64,000 bases of DNA from Zhihengliuella sp. ISTPL4 (GCF_002848265.1 NZ_CP025422.1:682001-746000); one strand, 5' to 3'; positions 25,115-34,468 are shown, counted from the stretch's first letter. The notes: generated from the sequence alone by a model not told the origin. Program-made: numbers and translations.

Positions 25115-26152
25115 ATGCGACCTGAGCTGCGACTGGACAGCGCCGTGTTCCGCGCCAACGTCGCGGCGGTGCGGGACCGGCTGGGCGAATCCACGCTGAT
25201 GCTGGTCCTGAAGGACGACGCGTACGGTCACGGTCTCCGCTGGGCGGTCGAGACCGCGCGGGAGGCGGGGGTCACCTCATTCGGCAGCTATGACGTGCGC
25301 GGAGGCCTCGACGTCCGACGTATCGTCGGGGCGGCGGCTTCCGTGTTCGCCTGGGCGACCTCGACCGACGAGGAGATCGACGAGGCGCTCCTGCAGGACA
25401 TCGAGCTCGGGGTCGGGACGGTCGAGTACCTGCGGCGCATCATCGCGCGGGCGGAGGTCCTCGGCGTGCGCGCGCGGATTCACCTGAAGATCGACACCGG
25501 ACTGCACCGCAACGGCGTGCGCCCGGAGGATTGGCCGGCGGCGGTGGCGGAAGCGAGGGCGGCCGAGAGCGCGGGCACCCTCGCGCTCGTGGGAGTGTGG
25601 AGCCACATCGCGGAGGCGAGCGACGCCGAGGACGACGAGGCCCAGTCCGTATTCCTCGATGCCGTGCAGCACACCGGCCTGTCCGGAGCTGTGCCGGAGG
25701 CCCTGCACCTCACGGCGTCGGCGGCATCCTGGTGGCGTCCGGAGCTGCGCGGCACGGTGTCGCGGATCGGGGCGTTCTGCTACGGCATCCGTTCGGCGGA
25801 CGGCCCGGATCTCGACGGCGTGCAGCCGGCGGCACGCCTCGTCGCCCCGGTCGTCCGGGTCGACGGCGACGCCGCGGTCGTCGCCGTCGGCAGTCTCGAC
25901 GGCCTCCCCTCGACACTCGCCGGAATGGCAGTCGGTACTCCGGCCGGCCCCCGCGTGGCCGCCGAGGTCGGTCTGGCGACGACGACGGTCGCCGGCTGGC
26001 CGGGCATGGCCGTCGGTGACGAGGTGACGATCTTCGGCCCCGGCGTACAGGGGGAGGACACAGCAACGACCCTCGCCGAGCGGATCGACACGGTGGGCGA
26101 GGAGATCCTCACCCGACTCGGTCCGCGGATTCGGCGGAGGGTCGTGGAGTGA
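25115..26152 (+). CDS. Alanine-racemase-fold protein keeping the PLP-lysine barrel but lacking the catalytic tyrosine motif
   Basis: A 345-residue fold-III PLP protein. The PLP lysine is at about residue 33 in VLKDDAYGHG; the barrel continues with HLKIDTGLHRNG near 127, a WSHIAEA segment near 165 and the phosphate-binding RIGAFCYGI near 217. In the C-terminal domain the SYG tyrosine motif is missing and the usual GRxxMDQ reads EVGLATT, though the closing VGDEVTIFG strand is kept. Active racemases form dimers in which the tyrosine comes from the partner, and the preceding gene supplies that motif. ATG 25115 (GGGAGG 4 bp upstream) is preferred; 25100 and 25103 are alternatives. Confidence 0.78.
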   Translation: MRPELRLDSAVFRANVAAVRDRLGESTLMLVLKDDAYGHGLRWAVETAREAGVTSFGSYDVRGGLDVRRIVGAAASVFAWATSTDEEIDEALLQDIELGVGTVEYLRRIIARAEVLGVRARIHLKIDTGLHRNGVRPEDWPAAVAEARAAESAGTLALVGVWSHIAEASDAEDDEAQSVFLDAVQHTGLSGAVPEALHLTASAASWWRPELRGTVSRIGAFCYGIRSADGPDLDGVQPAARLVAPVVRVDGDAAVVAVGSLDGLPSTLAGMAVGTPAGPRVAAEVGLATTTVAGWPGMAVGDEVTIFGPGVQGEDTATTLAERIDTVGEEILTRLGPRIRRRVVE

Positions 26153-26170
26153 CCCGGCTGGGCCGGGTCA
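26150..26170. terminator. Hairpin including the racemase-like stop codon
   Basis: 26150-26158 pairs perfectly with 26162-26170 (9 bp, 3-base loop). It overlaps the TGA at 26150-26152 and faces the convergent DUF7455 gene. Confidence 0.5.
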
Positions 26171-26178
26171 GTCGCTGA

Positions 26179-26397
26179 TCAGACCGTCTCGATGAGGCGA
26201 GCGGTCTCGTCGTGCCAGCTGGTGGCCACGCTGCGCAGCTTCTCTTCGTACTTGCGGCCGTGGTGGGCGCAGAAGAGCAGCTCGGAACCGTTGACCTCAG
26301 CGGCGATGTAGGCCTGCGCTCCACACGAGTCGCAGCGGTCCATCGCGGTCAGGCGGTACTCGACAGCGGAGGTCTCACGTTCGGTCGTTGCATTCAT
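26179..26397 (-). CDS. DUF7455-type small zinc-ribbon protein
   Basis: A 72-residue protein with two cysteine/histidine pairs, CDSCG near 23-27 and FCAHH near 43-47, which would bind one zinc ion. This matches a small conserved actinobacterial family near the sigma/topoisomerase genes, function unknown. ATG 26397 is chosen because GGAGG lies 7 bp before it; the frame extends to 26451 without support. Divergent from parE. Confidence 0.8.
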   Translation of the reverse strand: MNATTERETSAVEYRLTAMDRCDSCGAQAYIAAEVNGSELLFCAHHGRKYEEKLRSVATSWHDETARLIETV

Positions 26398-26565
26398 CTC
26401 GGGGCCTCCTCGGGTGTCGGCGTCCTTGTTGGTCGTGCTCAATACAACCACGCTGCACCTGGGGGCATGCCCGGTCGACGGCGTGTTTCGCTCAGCGCGT
26501 ACGCGCCCACCCGCGAAGGCGGCGCCCCCGGGGAGTGTCTGCGAGGGGCAGCTCCCTCCCGCGAA

Positions 26566-26571
26566 TAGACT
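26566..26571 (+). promoter_or_regulatory. Leaderless-type -10 (TAGACT) of parE
   Basis: TAGACT, then 8 bp to GTG 26580. Confidence 0.5.
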
Positions 26572-26579
26572 CGGAGATT

Positions 26580-28691
26580 GTGAATGCCGAGTACTCCGCC
26601 CATCATCTCCAGGTGCTCGAAGGACTCGAAGCGGTCCGCAAGCGCCCCGGCATGTACATCGGCTCGAACGGTTCGCCCGGGCTCATGCACTGCCTCTGGG
26701 AGATCATCGACAACTCCGTCGATGAGGCGGTGGCCGGCAACGGCTCGCGCATCGACGTCATCCTCCACGACGACGGCAGCGTCGAGGTGCACGACCGCGG
26801 TCGCGGCATCCCCGTCGACGTGGAGCCCCGCACCGGCCTGACCGGCGTCGAGGTCGTCTACACGAAGCTGCACGCCGGAGGGAAGTTCGGTGGCGGCTCC
26901 TATGCCGCTTCGGGCGGTCTGCACGGCGTCGGCGCCTCGGTCGTGAACGCGCTCTCCGAGCGCCTGGACGTCGAGGTCGACCGCGGCGGCAAGACGTACG
27001 CCATGTCGTTCCACCGTGGCGAGCCCGGCATCTTCCAGGACTCCGGGGAGAAGCGCCCCGACGCGCCGTTCACCCCGTTCGAGGAGAACAGCGAGCTGCG
27101 CGTCGTCGGCAAGGCACCGCGCGGCGTCACCGGCACTCGCGTGCGCTACTGGGCCGACCGCCAGATCTTCACGAAGGACGCCGCCTTCCAGCTCGCGGAG
27201 CTGGAGACGCGGGCTCGGCAGACGGCCTTCCTGGTCCCCGGGCTCGAGATCGTGGTGCGCGACGAGCGCGCCGCGAGCGCCGTCGTGGGGGAGGACGGCA
27301 CGCCGACGGGCCCCGTGGAGACCTCGTACCTCTATGAGGGCGGCATCTCGGAGTTCGTGGACTACCTCGCGGTCGACCCGCCGGTGACCGATACCTGGCG
27401 TATCCAGGGCGAGGGCACGTTCACCGAGACCGTGCCCGTGCTGCAGCCCGACGGGCACATGGTGGCGACCGAGGTCGAGCGCGTCTGCGCCGTCGACATC
27501 GCCCTGCGCTGGGGCACCGGCTACGACACCCGGATCCGCTCCTTCGTGAACATCATCTCGACGCCGAAGGGCGGCACGCACCAGCAGGGCTTCGAGCAGG
27601 AACTGCTGAAGGCGCTGCGCAGTCAGGTCGAGCAGAACGCGCGCCGGCTCAAGGTCGGCAACGACAAGCTCGAGAAGGACGACGTCCTCGCCGGTCTCAC
27701 CGCCGTCCTCACGGTCAATGTGCCGGAGCCGCAGTTCGAGGGCCAGACGAAGGAGGTGCTCGGCACGCCTGCCGTGCGCCAGATCGTCGCTCAGGTGATG
27801 CGCAAGGACCTGCAGCAGCGTTTCACCTCCACGAAGCGCGACGACAAGAGTCAGGCGACGCAGCTGCTCGACAAGATCGTCTCCGAGATGAAGGCCCGGG
27901 TGTCCGCACGGGCACACAAGGAGACGCAGCGCCGCAAGAACGCGCTCGAGTCGTCGACGCTGCCGACCAAGCTCGTCGACTGCCGGACGAACGACGTGGA
28001 GCGCAGCGAGCTCTTCATCGTCGAGGGCGACTCGGCTCTCGGCACGGCGAAGAACGCGCGCAACAGCGAGTTCCAGGCGCTGCTGCCGATCCGCGGGAAG
28101 ATCCTCAACGTGCAGAAGGCGTCGGTCGGCGACATGCTGTCCAACGCCGAGTGCGCGTCGATCATCCAGGTGATCGGGGCCGGCTCCGGGCGGACCTTCG
28201 ACATCGACGCGGCGCGCTACGGGAAGATCATCCTCATGAGCGACGCCGATGTCGACGGGGCGCACATCCGGACCCTCCTGCTCACGCTCTTCTTCCGCTA
28301 CATGCGGCCTCTCATCGAGCACGGACGGGTGTTCGCGGCCGTGCCGCCGCTGCATCGGATCATCGTCATCAACCCGGGCTCGAAGCCGAACGAGACCATC
28401 TATACCTACAGCGAGCAGGAGCTGCACGCGCTGCTCGCGAAGCTCCGGAAGGCCGGCAAGCGCTGGCACGAGCCGATCCAGCGTTACAAGGGGCTCGGAG
28501 AGATGGACGCGGAGCAGCTCGCGAACACGACGATGGACCGTTCCGGTCGCCTGCTCCGCCGAGTGCGGATGGAGGACGCCGAGGCCGCGGGCCGCGTCTT
28601 CGAGCTGCTCATGGGCAACGAGGTCGCTCCGCGTCGCGAGTTCATCATCGACTCCGCCGACCAGCTCTCGCGGGAGTCCATCGACGCCTGA
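26580..28691 (+). CDS. parE: Type IIA DNA topoisomerase subunit B (topoisomerase IV ParE-like)
   Basis: A 703-residue ATPase subunit that works with ParC to decatenate DNA. The GHKL ATPase domain has ENx-type IIDNSVDEA near 38, the DRGRGIPVD loop and GGLHGVGASVVNAL near 110. The transducer domain follows, then the TOPRIM domain with EGDSALG near 482, PIRGKILNV and DADVDGAHI near 556, ending in QRYKGLGEMD. Named as topoisomerase IV rather than gyrase because it is not beside dnaA/recF and its A-subunit gene is convergent; gyrase B is highly similar, so this rests on context. GTG 26580 is the start (VNAEYSAHH). Confidence 0.88.
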   Translation: MNAEYSAHHLQVLEGLEAVRKRPGMYIGSNGSPGLMHCLWEIIDNSVDEAVAGNGSRIDVILHDDGSVEVHDRGRGIPVDVEPRTGLTGVEVVYTKLHAGGKFGGGSYAASGGLHGVGASVVNALSERLDVEVDRGGKTYAMSFHRGEPGIFQDSGEKRPDAPFTPFEENSELRVVGKAPRGVTGTRVRYWADRQIFTKDAAFQLAELETRARQTAFLVPGLEIVVRDERAASAVVGEDGTPTGPVETSYLYEGGISEFVDYLAVDPPVTDTWRIQGEGTFTETVPVLQPDGHMVATEVERVCAVDIALRWGTGYDTRIRSFVNIISTPKGGTHQQGFEQELLKALRSQVEQNARRLKVGNDKLEKDDVLAGLTAVLTVNVPEPQFEGQTKEVLGTPAVRQIVAQVMRKDLQQRFTSTKRDDKSQATQLLDKIVSEMKARVSARAHKETQRRKNALESSTLPTKLVDCRTNDVERSELFIVEGDSALGTAKNARNSEFQALLPIRGKILNVQKASVGDMLSNAECASIIQVIGAGSGRTFDIDAARYGKIILMSDADVDGAHIRTLLLTLFFRYMRPLIEHGRVFAAVPPLHRIIVINPGSKPNETIYTYSEQELHALLAKLRKAGKRWHEPIQRYKGLGEMDAEQLANTTMDRSGRLLRRVRMEDAEAAGRVFELLMGNEVAPRREFIIDSADQLSRESIDA

Positions 28692-28703
28692 GGGCGGAGG
28701 CGA

Positions 28704-28742
28704 CGAGAAAGGGGACCCGGCGAGGCCGGGTCCCCTTTCTCG
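28704..28742. terminator. Perfect bidirectional terminator between parE and parC
   Basis: 28704-28721 pairs with 28725-28742 (18 bp, 3-base loop). The arms contain AAAGGGG/CCCCTTT, so each strand ends with a short U run within the stem. Confidence 0.8.
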
Positions 28743-28751
28743 TGGGACGGA

Positions 28752-31193
28752 TCAGACGAGCGTGCGGCCGATGCTGCCGATGACGCCGTCGATCGGCTGA
28801 CCGGAGGCGTCGCGACGCGCTCCGGGCTCGGGGAGCTTGCGCACCGCGCCGGTGGGGTCGACGGCCAGAGCCGGGGTCGGGCCGACCCAGGCGACGGTGA
28901 GGCGGTCCTCGCCCTTCAGGAAGGCGTGGGCGCGGACGCCACCGGTCGCGCGTCCCTTGGACGGGTATTCCGTGAACGCCGAGACCTTCGCGCGGCCCGG
29001 CTCGGTGCCGGGAAGGACGCTGTCCGCACCGGAGACCGTGGCGACGACGGCTTCGGCGTCCGGGCTGACGGCGCCGAAGAAGAGGACCGCGGCGCCCGAG
29101 CCGAGCTTGATGCCCGCCATGCCGCCGGCCGGCGCGCCCTGCGGACGGACCGCCGAGGCCGAGAACCGTAGCAGCTGCGCATCCGTCGTCAGGAACACGA
29201 GGTCCGCGTCGTCCGCCGCGTCGGCCACACCGACCACGGAGTCGCCGGTCTTGAGGCCGATGACCTCGAGGTCCGGACGCACCGGCAGGGTCGACGGCAC
29301 GATCCGCTTGACGATGCCCTGCGCGGTGCCGAGGGCGACCGGGGTGTCGCTGTCGAAGCGGACGAATCCGAGGATGCGCTCGCCCTTGGTCGTGATCCCC
29401 AGGTAGTCTCGCAGCGGAGTCCCCGCGGCGAGCTGTACGGAGGTGCCGGGCACCGAGGGCAGGTCGACGGGGGAGAAGCGGACGACGCGTCCCGTGCTCG
29501 TGAGCGCACCGACCTCCCCGCGCACCGTCGTCTCGACGGTCGCGAGGATGGCGTCGTGCTTGCTCCGCCGAGCAGGGGCGGTGAGCTCCTGCCCTTCGGT
29601 GAGGTCCACGCGCACGGCACGACCGGTCGTCGACAGGACCACGGTGGTCGGAGCGTCGGCGATCTGCAGATCCACCGCGCCCTTCGTCGCGCGGGGCTTC
29701 GGCGGGGCCGCATTCATCAGCAGGGTACGGCGCGGCGTCCCGTAGGCCTCGGCCACGGCGTCCAGCTCCTGCGCGACGGCCGCGCGCAGCAGCGCCGGGC
29801 TGGCGAGCAGCTCCCGCAGCGACGCGATCTCCGCGAGGAGGGCGTCTCGCTCCGCCTCGAGCTCGATGCGAGAGAACTTCGTCAGGCGCCGCAGCCGCAG
29901 CTCGAGGATGTACTCGGCCTGCGGCTCGCTGAGGTCGAACACGGAGCGGAGCCGGGTGCGTGCCTGCTCCGTGTCGTCCGAGGACCGGATGACCTGGATG
30001 ACCTCGTCGATGTCGAGGATCGCGATGAGCAGACCCTCCACCAGGTGCAGGCGCTCCTCCCGGCGTGCGAGGCGGTAGCGGCTGCGGCGGGTGATGACCT
30101 CGATGCGGTGGCCGACGTAGACGCTGAGCATCTCCTTGAGCCCGAGGGTGCGGGGCTGGCCATCGACGAGCGCGACGTTGTTGATGCTGAAGGAGTCCTC
30201 CAGCGGGGTGAGCCGATAGAGCTGCTCCAGCACGGCGTTCGGATCGAAACCGGTCTTGATCCCGATCGCGACGCGGAGGCCGTGGTTGCGGTCGGTGAGA
30301 TCGGTCACGTCGCTGATGCCCTGCAGCTTCTTCGCCTGCACCGCGTCGCGGATCTTCTCGATCAGACGCTCGGGGCCGACCATGTACGGCAGCTCCGAGA
30401 CGATGATGCCGGTGCGGCGGGGACCCAGTGGCTCGATCGAGGTGCGTCCGCGGACCTTCAGAGCGCCGCGCCCGGTCGTGTAGGCGTCCTTGACGCCGTC
30501 GAGCCCCATCAGGATCCCGCCCGACGGGAAGTCGGGACCGGGGACGTACTCCATGAGGTCCTCGGTGGTGGCGTCCGGGTTCTCCAGCAGGTGGGTTGCC
30601 GCGGCGACGACCTCGATGAGGTTGTGCGGCGCCATGTTGGTCGCCATGCCCACCGCGATGCCGCTGGCACCGTTGACGAGCAGGTTGGGGAACGCCGCGG
30701 GCAGCACGGCGGGCTGCTGGAACTGGCCGTCGTAGTTCGGGATGAAGTCGACGACGTCCTCGTCGAGGTTCTCGGTCAGCGAGAGCGCGGGAGCGGCGAG
30801 GCGCGCTTCGGTGTACCTCGCGGCGGCGGGGCCGTCGTCCAGGGATCCGAAGTTGCCGTGACCGTCGACGAGCGGCACCCGGAGGGCCCACTCCTGCGCG
30901 AGGCGGACGAGCGCGTCATAGATCGCCGAGTCCCCATGAGGGTGCAGCTTTCCCATGACCTCGCCGACGACGCGGGCGCTCTTCACATGGCCGCGGTCCG
31001 GGCGCAGGCCCATCTCCGCCATCTGGAAGAGGATGCGACGCTGCACCGGCTTGAGCCCGTCCCTCGCGTCGGGGAGTGCGCGCGAATAGATGACGGAGTA
31101 GGCGTACTCGAGGAAGGAGCCCTGCATCTCGTGGGAGAGGTCGATGTCCTGGATGCGTTCCTCGACAGGCTCGGGCGGCGGGGTTTTCGGCAT
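28752..31193 (-). CDS. parC: Type IIA DNA topoisomerase subunit A (topoisomerase IV ParC-like)
   Basis: An 813-residue DNA-cleaving subunit. The N-terminal breakage-reunion domain starts with [24 protein letters not shown] near residue 32 and has the catalytic tyrosine in [10 protein letters not shown] near 128. The coiled-coil gate lies around 360-470, and the C-terminal beta-pinwheel carries blade motifs such as TKGERILGF and [12 protein letters not shown]; the exact gyrase GyrA box is not seen, supporting the ParC call. ATG 31193 has AGGA 5 bp upstream. Convergent with parE across a strong hairpin. Confidence 0.88.
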   Translation of the reverse strand: MPKTPPPEPVEERIQDIDLSHEMQGSFLEYAYSVIYSRALPDARDGLKPVQRRILFQMAEMGLRPDRGHVKSARVVGEVMGKLHPHGDSAIYDALVRLAQEWALRVPLVDGHGNFGSLDDGPAAARYTEARLAAPALSLTENLDEDVVDFIPNYDGQFQQPAVLPAAFPNLLVNGASGIAVGMATNMAPHNLIEVVAAATHLLENPDATTEDLMEYVPGPDFPSGGILMGLDGVKDAYTTGRGALKVRGRTSIEPLGPRRTGIIVSELPYMVGPERLIEKIRDAVQAKKLQGISDVTDLTDRNHGLRVAIGIKTGFDPNAVLEQLYRLTPLEDSFSINNVALVDGQPRTLGLKEMLSVYVGHRIEVITRRSRYRLARREERLHLVEGLLIAILDIDEVIQVIRSSDDTEQARTRLRSVFDLSEPQAEYILELRLRRLTKFSRIELEAERDALLAEIASLRELLASPALLRAAVAQELDAVAEAYGTPRRTLLMNAAPPKPRATKGAVDLQIADAPTTVVLSTTGRAVRVDLTEGQELTAPARRSKHDAILATVETTVRGEVGALTSTGRVVRFSPVDLPSVPGTSVQLAAGTPLRDYLGITTKGERILGFVRFDSDTPVALGTAQGIVKRIVPSTLPVRPDLEVIGLKTGDSVVGVADAADDADLVFLTTDAQLLRFSASAVRPQGAPAGGMAGIKLGSGAAVLFFGAVSPDAEAVVATVSGADSVLPGTEPGRAKVSAFTEYPSKGRATGGVRAHAFLKGEDRLTVAWVGPTPALAVDPTGAVRKLPEPGARRDASGQPIDGVIGSIGRTLV

Positions 31194-31224
31194 GGACTTC
31201 CTGAGGGCGTACGGGAGCCTGTGT

Positions 31225-31230
31225 CAGACT
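31225..31230 (+). promoter_or_regulatory. -10-like CAGACT of the phosphodiesterase gene
   Basis: CAGACT then 7 bp to ATG 31238; same geometry as the TANNNT leaderless starts but with C at the first position. Confidence 0.4.
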
Positions 31231-31237
31231 GGCTCGG

Positions 31238-32359
31238 ATGTCCTTCATGCTACCGTCCGCGCCGTCCGGCACCCGGAGCGTCGTCGGGGTGGCGGACGAC
31301 CTGTGCGCCGCGCTCCGAGGCGAATCCGCGACGCTGCCGCGCGCCGAATCGGCGGTTCTCGTCGTGATCGACGGCCTCGGCGCGATCAGCCTCCGCGGCC
31401 ATGCGGGGCATGCGCGGTCGCTGACCGCCGCGATGACGAAGAAGGACATCGCGCAGACGGTGTTCCCGACCACGACCGCCGCCGCGCTCACGAGCCTTAC
31501 CACCGGCGTCTGGCCGGGCGAGCACGGTCTCGTCGGGTACCGCGTCCGGGATCCCGAGCGGGACATCCTCGTGAATCAGCTCAGCGGGTGGGAGACGGAC
31601 GGCCTGGACCCGCTCACCTGGCAGGGGGCACCCACGATCTTCGAGCGCGCCGCTGCGGGGGGACGAGCGACGTTCGCGGTCGGGCTCGCCGCCTACGCGC
31701 ACAGTGGCTTCACCCGAGCGACGTTGCGGGGGGCGACGTTCGTCCCCGCGGCGACACCGGAGGAGCGCGTCGAGACCGCGTACGCCCTCGCTGAGCAACA
31801 CCCCGGTGCGCTCGTGTACTGCTATCTGCCGGAGGTCGACAAAGCCGGCCACAAGCATGGTGTCGCCTCCGCCGAATGGGTCGCCGCGCTGGAGCGCATC
31901 GACGGCGCGCTGTCCGTGCGCGTCCCGCCTCGCGTCGGCGTCGTCGTGACCTCCGACCACGGAATGGTCGATGTGCCGTCGCACCGTCAGGTGGTGCTGG
32001 AGGCGGAGCACCTCACCGGTATCCGCCACGTCGGCGGAGAGCCCCGGATGCTGCATCTCTATGCGGAGCCCGACGCCGACGCCGCACGGCTGACCGTACG
32101 CCTCCGCAGCGACCTCGAGGGCGTGGCCGACGTCGTCACCCGCACAGAGGCGGTGCAGACGGGTCTTCTCGGTCCCGTCGTCCGTGAGGACGCCCTCCGG
32201 CGCATCGGCGATCTTCTGGTCATCGCCACCGGCGTACGAGCGCTCTACGACGGCACAGCCGAGGACCAGCGCAATCGCGGCATGATCGGACAGCACGGAG
32301 CGCTCACGCCGGAGGAGACCAGGGTCCCGTTCCTGCGGTTCGGCGCGTTCGCCTCCTGA
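31238..32359 (+). CDS. Alkaline-phosphatase-superfamily phosphodiesterase/nucleotide pyrophosphatase
   Basis: A 373-residue member of the type I phosphodiesterase/nucleotide pyrophosphatase family (PF01663). The metal and nucleophile positions are visible: VIDGLG near 45, the threonine in FPTTTAAALTSL near 76, LPEVDKAGHKHG near 198, TSDHGMVD near 237 and the histidine of GQHGAL near 352. No signal peptide is evident, so it is probably cytoplasmic. The substrate (nucleotide, phosphonate or lipid phosphodiester) is not predictable. Divergent from parC. Confidence 0.85.
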   Translation: MSFMLPSAPSGTRSVVGVADDLCAALRGESATLPRAESAVLVVIDGLGAISLRGHAGHARSLTAAMTKKDIAQTVFPTTTAAALTSLTTGVWPGEHGLVGYRVRDPERDILVNQLSGWETDGLDPLTWQGAPTIFERAAAGGRATFAVGLAAYAHSGFTRATLRGATFVPAATPEERVETAYALAEQHPGALVYCYLPEVDKAGHKHGVASAEWVAALERIDGALSVRVPPRVGVVVTSDHGMVDVPSHRQVVLEAEHLTGIRHVGGEPRMLHLYAEPDADAARLTVRLRSDLEGVADVVTRTEAVQTGLLGPVVREDALRRIGDLLVIATGVRALYDGTAEDQRNRGMIGQHGALTPEETRVPFLRFGAFAS

Positions 32360-32377
32360 CGCGGAAGCGGGAGCGGC

Positions 32378-33424
32378 TCACTCGTCGGTACGTGCTCCGA
32401 AGACGATCTCGTCCCAGGACGGCATGGCGTTCCTCCGGCGTCGCCGGCCGGTGCCTTCGCCGTCGCCGCCCGCCGGCTGACGGGGTGTCGGCTCCGGAGC
32501 CTCCGGCTCATCGTCCGGTTCTTCCAGTGCTGCGAACAGGGCGATCGGGTCGGGCTCGTCGTGGTTCTCCTCCACGTCGCGCTCGATCGGCGACGGCTCG
32601 CGCTGGCCCCGGCGACGGCGCAGGGCTTCCAGGAGGTCGGCGGTCTCCGGGCTCGTCGAGGCGGCGTCGGGTGCGCGGTTGATCGCGGCATCCTGGACGG
32701 CGGGGGCCGAGCGCTCCGGCTGAACCGGCTCCTCCGCGTCCGCGGCGGGCGCAGGAACGAGGCGAGGACCGAACGCGCCGGAGTCGAAGCGGCTGTCGTC
32801 CTTGTAGGGCGAGGTGGCGCGGTCGGCTTCCACAGCCCGCAGGCGAGGGATCAGCCCGTCCGGGAGGGACCCCTGCCGCGAGAGTTGCGTGGCGTCGGCG
32901 TTCAGGGGGGAGAGGGCGCTGCGCCGCGGGTCGAAGCTCCAGCGCGCGTCGTGCTCGACGTCGTTGGCGGAGAACTCCAGCTTGATGATCCAGCCGGATT
33001 CCTCCTTCCAGCTGGCCCAACGCTCGGACGATGCGCCCACTTCGGCGAGTTTGGCGCGGACGGCGGCGCCGAAGGTCGGCTGGGCGTCCGGCTCGACCTC
33101 GCTGCCGATGAGGACGGGCACGGCTAGCGCCTGCCCGATGATGTGCTCACGCTCGGCGAGGACCGGACCCTCGAAGCGGGCGACGTCGTCGACGCTGATC
33201 CCGAGGAGCTCGGCGACCTCGGCAGCGGTGAGTCCGGCGCGGATCTGCGCCTGGATGTCCCGCGGACTCGCGGCGAGCTTCTGCGCCGCCGGCTCGGCTT
33301 GGCGGGTGGCGCGGCGGATCTCCCGCTGCAGCACGGCGTCGATGGGCAGCGCGAACCGCTCGCCCGCCTCGGTCGCGAGGACGAGCACTCCTGCTTCTGT
33401 GCCGACGATGGTGACGTTTTCCAT
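32378..33424 (-). CDS. sepH: Septation protein SepH (DUF3071)
   Basis: A 348-residue protein of the SepH family, which in Streptomyces and Mycobacterium binds FtsZ and promotes cell division. Residues 1-185 form the conserved domain, including the helix-turn-helix-like TAAEVAELLGISVDDVARFEGP near 66-88 and the WSFDPRR segment near 165. Residues 190-348 are disordered, acidic and Pro-rich, with a basic GRRRRRNAMPSWDEIVFG end that is conserved in actinobacterial homologues. AGAGGGG is 7 bp before ATG 33424. Confidence 0.9.
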   Translation of the reverse strand: MENVTIVGTEAGVLVLATEAGERFALPIDAVLQREIRRATRQAEPAAQKLAASPRDIQAQIRAGLTAAEVAELLGISVDDVARFEGPVLAEREHIIGQALAVPVLIGSEVEPDAQPTFGAAVRAKLAEVGASSERWASWKEESGWIIKLEFSANDVEHDARWSFDPRRSALSPLNADATQLSRQGSLPDGLIPRLRAVEADRATSPYKDDSRFDSGAFGPRLVPAPAADAEEPVQPERSAPAVQDAAINRAPDAASTSPETADLLEALRRRRGQREPSPIERDVEENHDEPDPIALFAALEEPDDEPEAPEPTPRQPAGGDGEGTGRRRRRNAMPSWDEIVFGARTDE

Positions 33425-33531
33425 GCGAATGCCCCTCTGATGGGTGTGCGTTCATGGTGTCACGCCGGACCGGTCGGACCAGGGAATACGGCGGGCGTGC
33501 CGTGAGTTTGCCCTGCTGCATGGGAGGGCAT

Positions 33532-33560
33532 TTGCGAAACGCCCGCCGGTCATGCAAACT
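33532..33560 (+). promoter_or_regulatory. Candidate promoter of the DUF4193 gene
   Basis: TTGCGA at 33532-33537, 17 bp, CAAACT at 33555-33560, giving a leader of about 57 bp. The 199-bp gap between sepH and this gene holds nothing else I can name. Confidence 0.4.
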
Positions 33561-33623
33561 ATGGCCGCCGATTACCCGACGGCGCACCCGCCCACTCGCA
33601 CCATGAAAGTGGAGATTCACCGC

Positions 33624-33917
33624 ATGGCAACCGATTACGACGCTCCCCGAAAGAGTGAAGACGACTCCGAGTCGATCGAAGCCCTCAAGGAGCGTGTGCC
33701 GGACAAGCTGTCCGGCACGACCGGAGACGAGGACTCCGACAACCCGTCGAACTTCGATCTCCCTGGCGCGGACCTCTCCGACCTCGAGCTGGATGTCGTC
33801 GTGCTGCCCGCGCAGCAGGACGAGTTCACCTGCATGAGCTGCTTCCTCGTGAAGCACCGCTCGCAGCTCGACCACGAGGGACCCGATGGCCCCATCTGCA
33901 AGGAGTGCGCTGCCTGA
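33624..33917 (+). CDS. DUF4193 family zinc-binding protein
   Basis: A 97-residue acidic protein conserved across actinobacteria, function unknown. The C-terminus has two CxxC pairs (CMSC near 73 and CKEC near 92), a likely zinc site; the N-terminal half is acidic and probably disordered. ATG 33624 is chosen over an in-frame ATG at 33603 because GGAG lies 9 bp before it. It sits between sepH and DUF3093-dut in the order usual for the phylum. Confidence 0.88.
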   Translation: MATDYDAPRKSEDDSESIEALKERVPDKLSGTTGDEDSDNPSNFDLPGADLSDLELDVVVLPAQQDEFTCMSCFLVKHRSQLDHEGPDGPICKECAA

Positions 33918-33940
33918 GCAGCTCTCCGAGCGACGCCTCA

Positions 33941-33971
33941 CGCGCCCCCGACCTTCCCGGTCAGGGGCGCG
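33941..33971. terminator. Hairpin between DUF4193 and DUF3093 genes
   Basis: 33941-33953 pairs with 33959-33971 with one mismatch, 5-base loop, between convergent stops. Confidence 0.6.
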
Positions 33972-33991
33972 CTGTCGTTTTCCGGGGCGGG

Positions 33992-34456
33992 TCAGCCCCG
34001 CGCCGCGCGGATGGCCGCGGCGAGACGGTCGGGGGTGCGGGTCGAGATCGTCCACGCGATGACGGGATCGGCCTCGTCGGTGTTCGGCACCACCACCAGG
34101 CCGTCGATGCCGCCGCGGATGAGGTGCCACCCGCGAGCCGGGAGCTCCGGCCCTCGTGCGGCCCGCGCCTCGTCGCCGGTCAGCGCCACCGGTTCGCCGA
34201 GGTAGCGCACGTCGATGTGGGCGCGTCCCGCGCGGAGCACGCCGCTCTGCACCGACACGACTGGAGCGAGGACGATCGCGGCCACGACGAGGAGCGCGGA
34301 GACCGCGGCGCCGAGGAGCAGCGCGAAGGTCGAGCCCACGGGCACGAAGATCAGGGACACCATCGGGCCTGCGAGGGCGATGGTGACCAGCAGCCACAGG
34401 CTGGGGGCCAGGCGTTCGCGGTAGTGGGGACGTGTGTCCGTGGCGGGGTTCTGCAT
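33992..34456 (-). CDS. DUF3093 domain-containing membrane protein
   Basis: A 154-residue protein of the actinobacterial DUF3093 family, found divergent from dut in many genomes. Two transmembrane helices near residues 18-38 and 43-65 precede a soluble domain with the conserved RYLGEP and RGPELPARGWHLIRGGIDG motifs and a final WTISTRTPDRLAAAI segment. ATG 34456 is taken (GAGG 3 bp upstream); ATG 34465 is in frame and equally possible. The dut -10 element overlaps this start. Function unknown. Confidence 0.83.
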   Translation of the reverse strand: MQNPATDTRPHYRERLAPSLWLLVTIALAGPMVSLIFVPVGSTFALLLGAAVSALLVVAAIVLAPVVSVQSGVLRAGRAHIDVRYLGEPVALTGDEARAARGPELPARGWHLIRGGIDGLVVVPNTDEADPVIAWTISTRTPDRLAAAIRAARG

Positions 34457-34462
34457 TAGCCT
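34457..34462 (+). promoter_or_regulatory. Leaderless -10 (TAGCCT) of dut
   Basis: TAGCCT then 6 bp to GTG 34469; it lies against the divergent DUF3093 start codon. Confidence 0.55.
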
Positions 34463-34468
34463 CATGGG

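Noticed and set aside
26439..28469. Long minus-strand open frame opposite parE
   Set aside because: Shadow of a strongly conserved topoisomerase gene, no motif.
26580..31193. Calling the topoisomerase pair DNA gyrase
   Set aside because: Genes are convergent and far from dnaA/recF as far as the window shows, and I see no GyrA box; topoisomerase IV fits better, though the B subunit alone cannot decide it.
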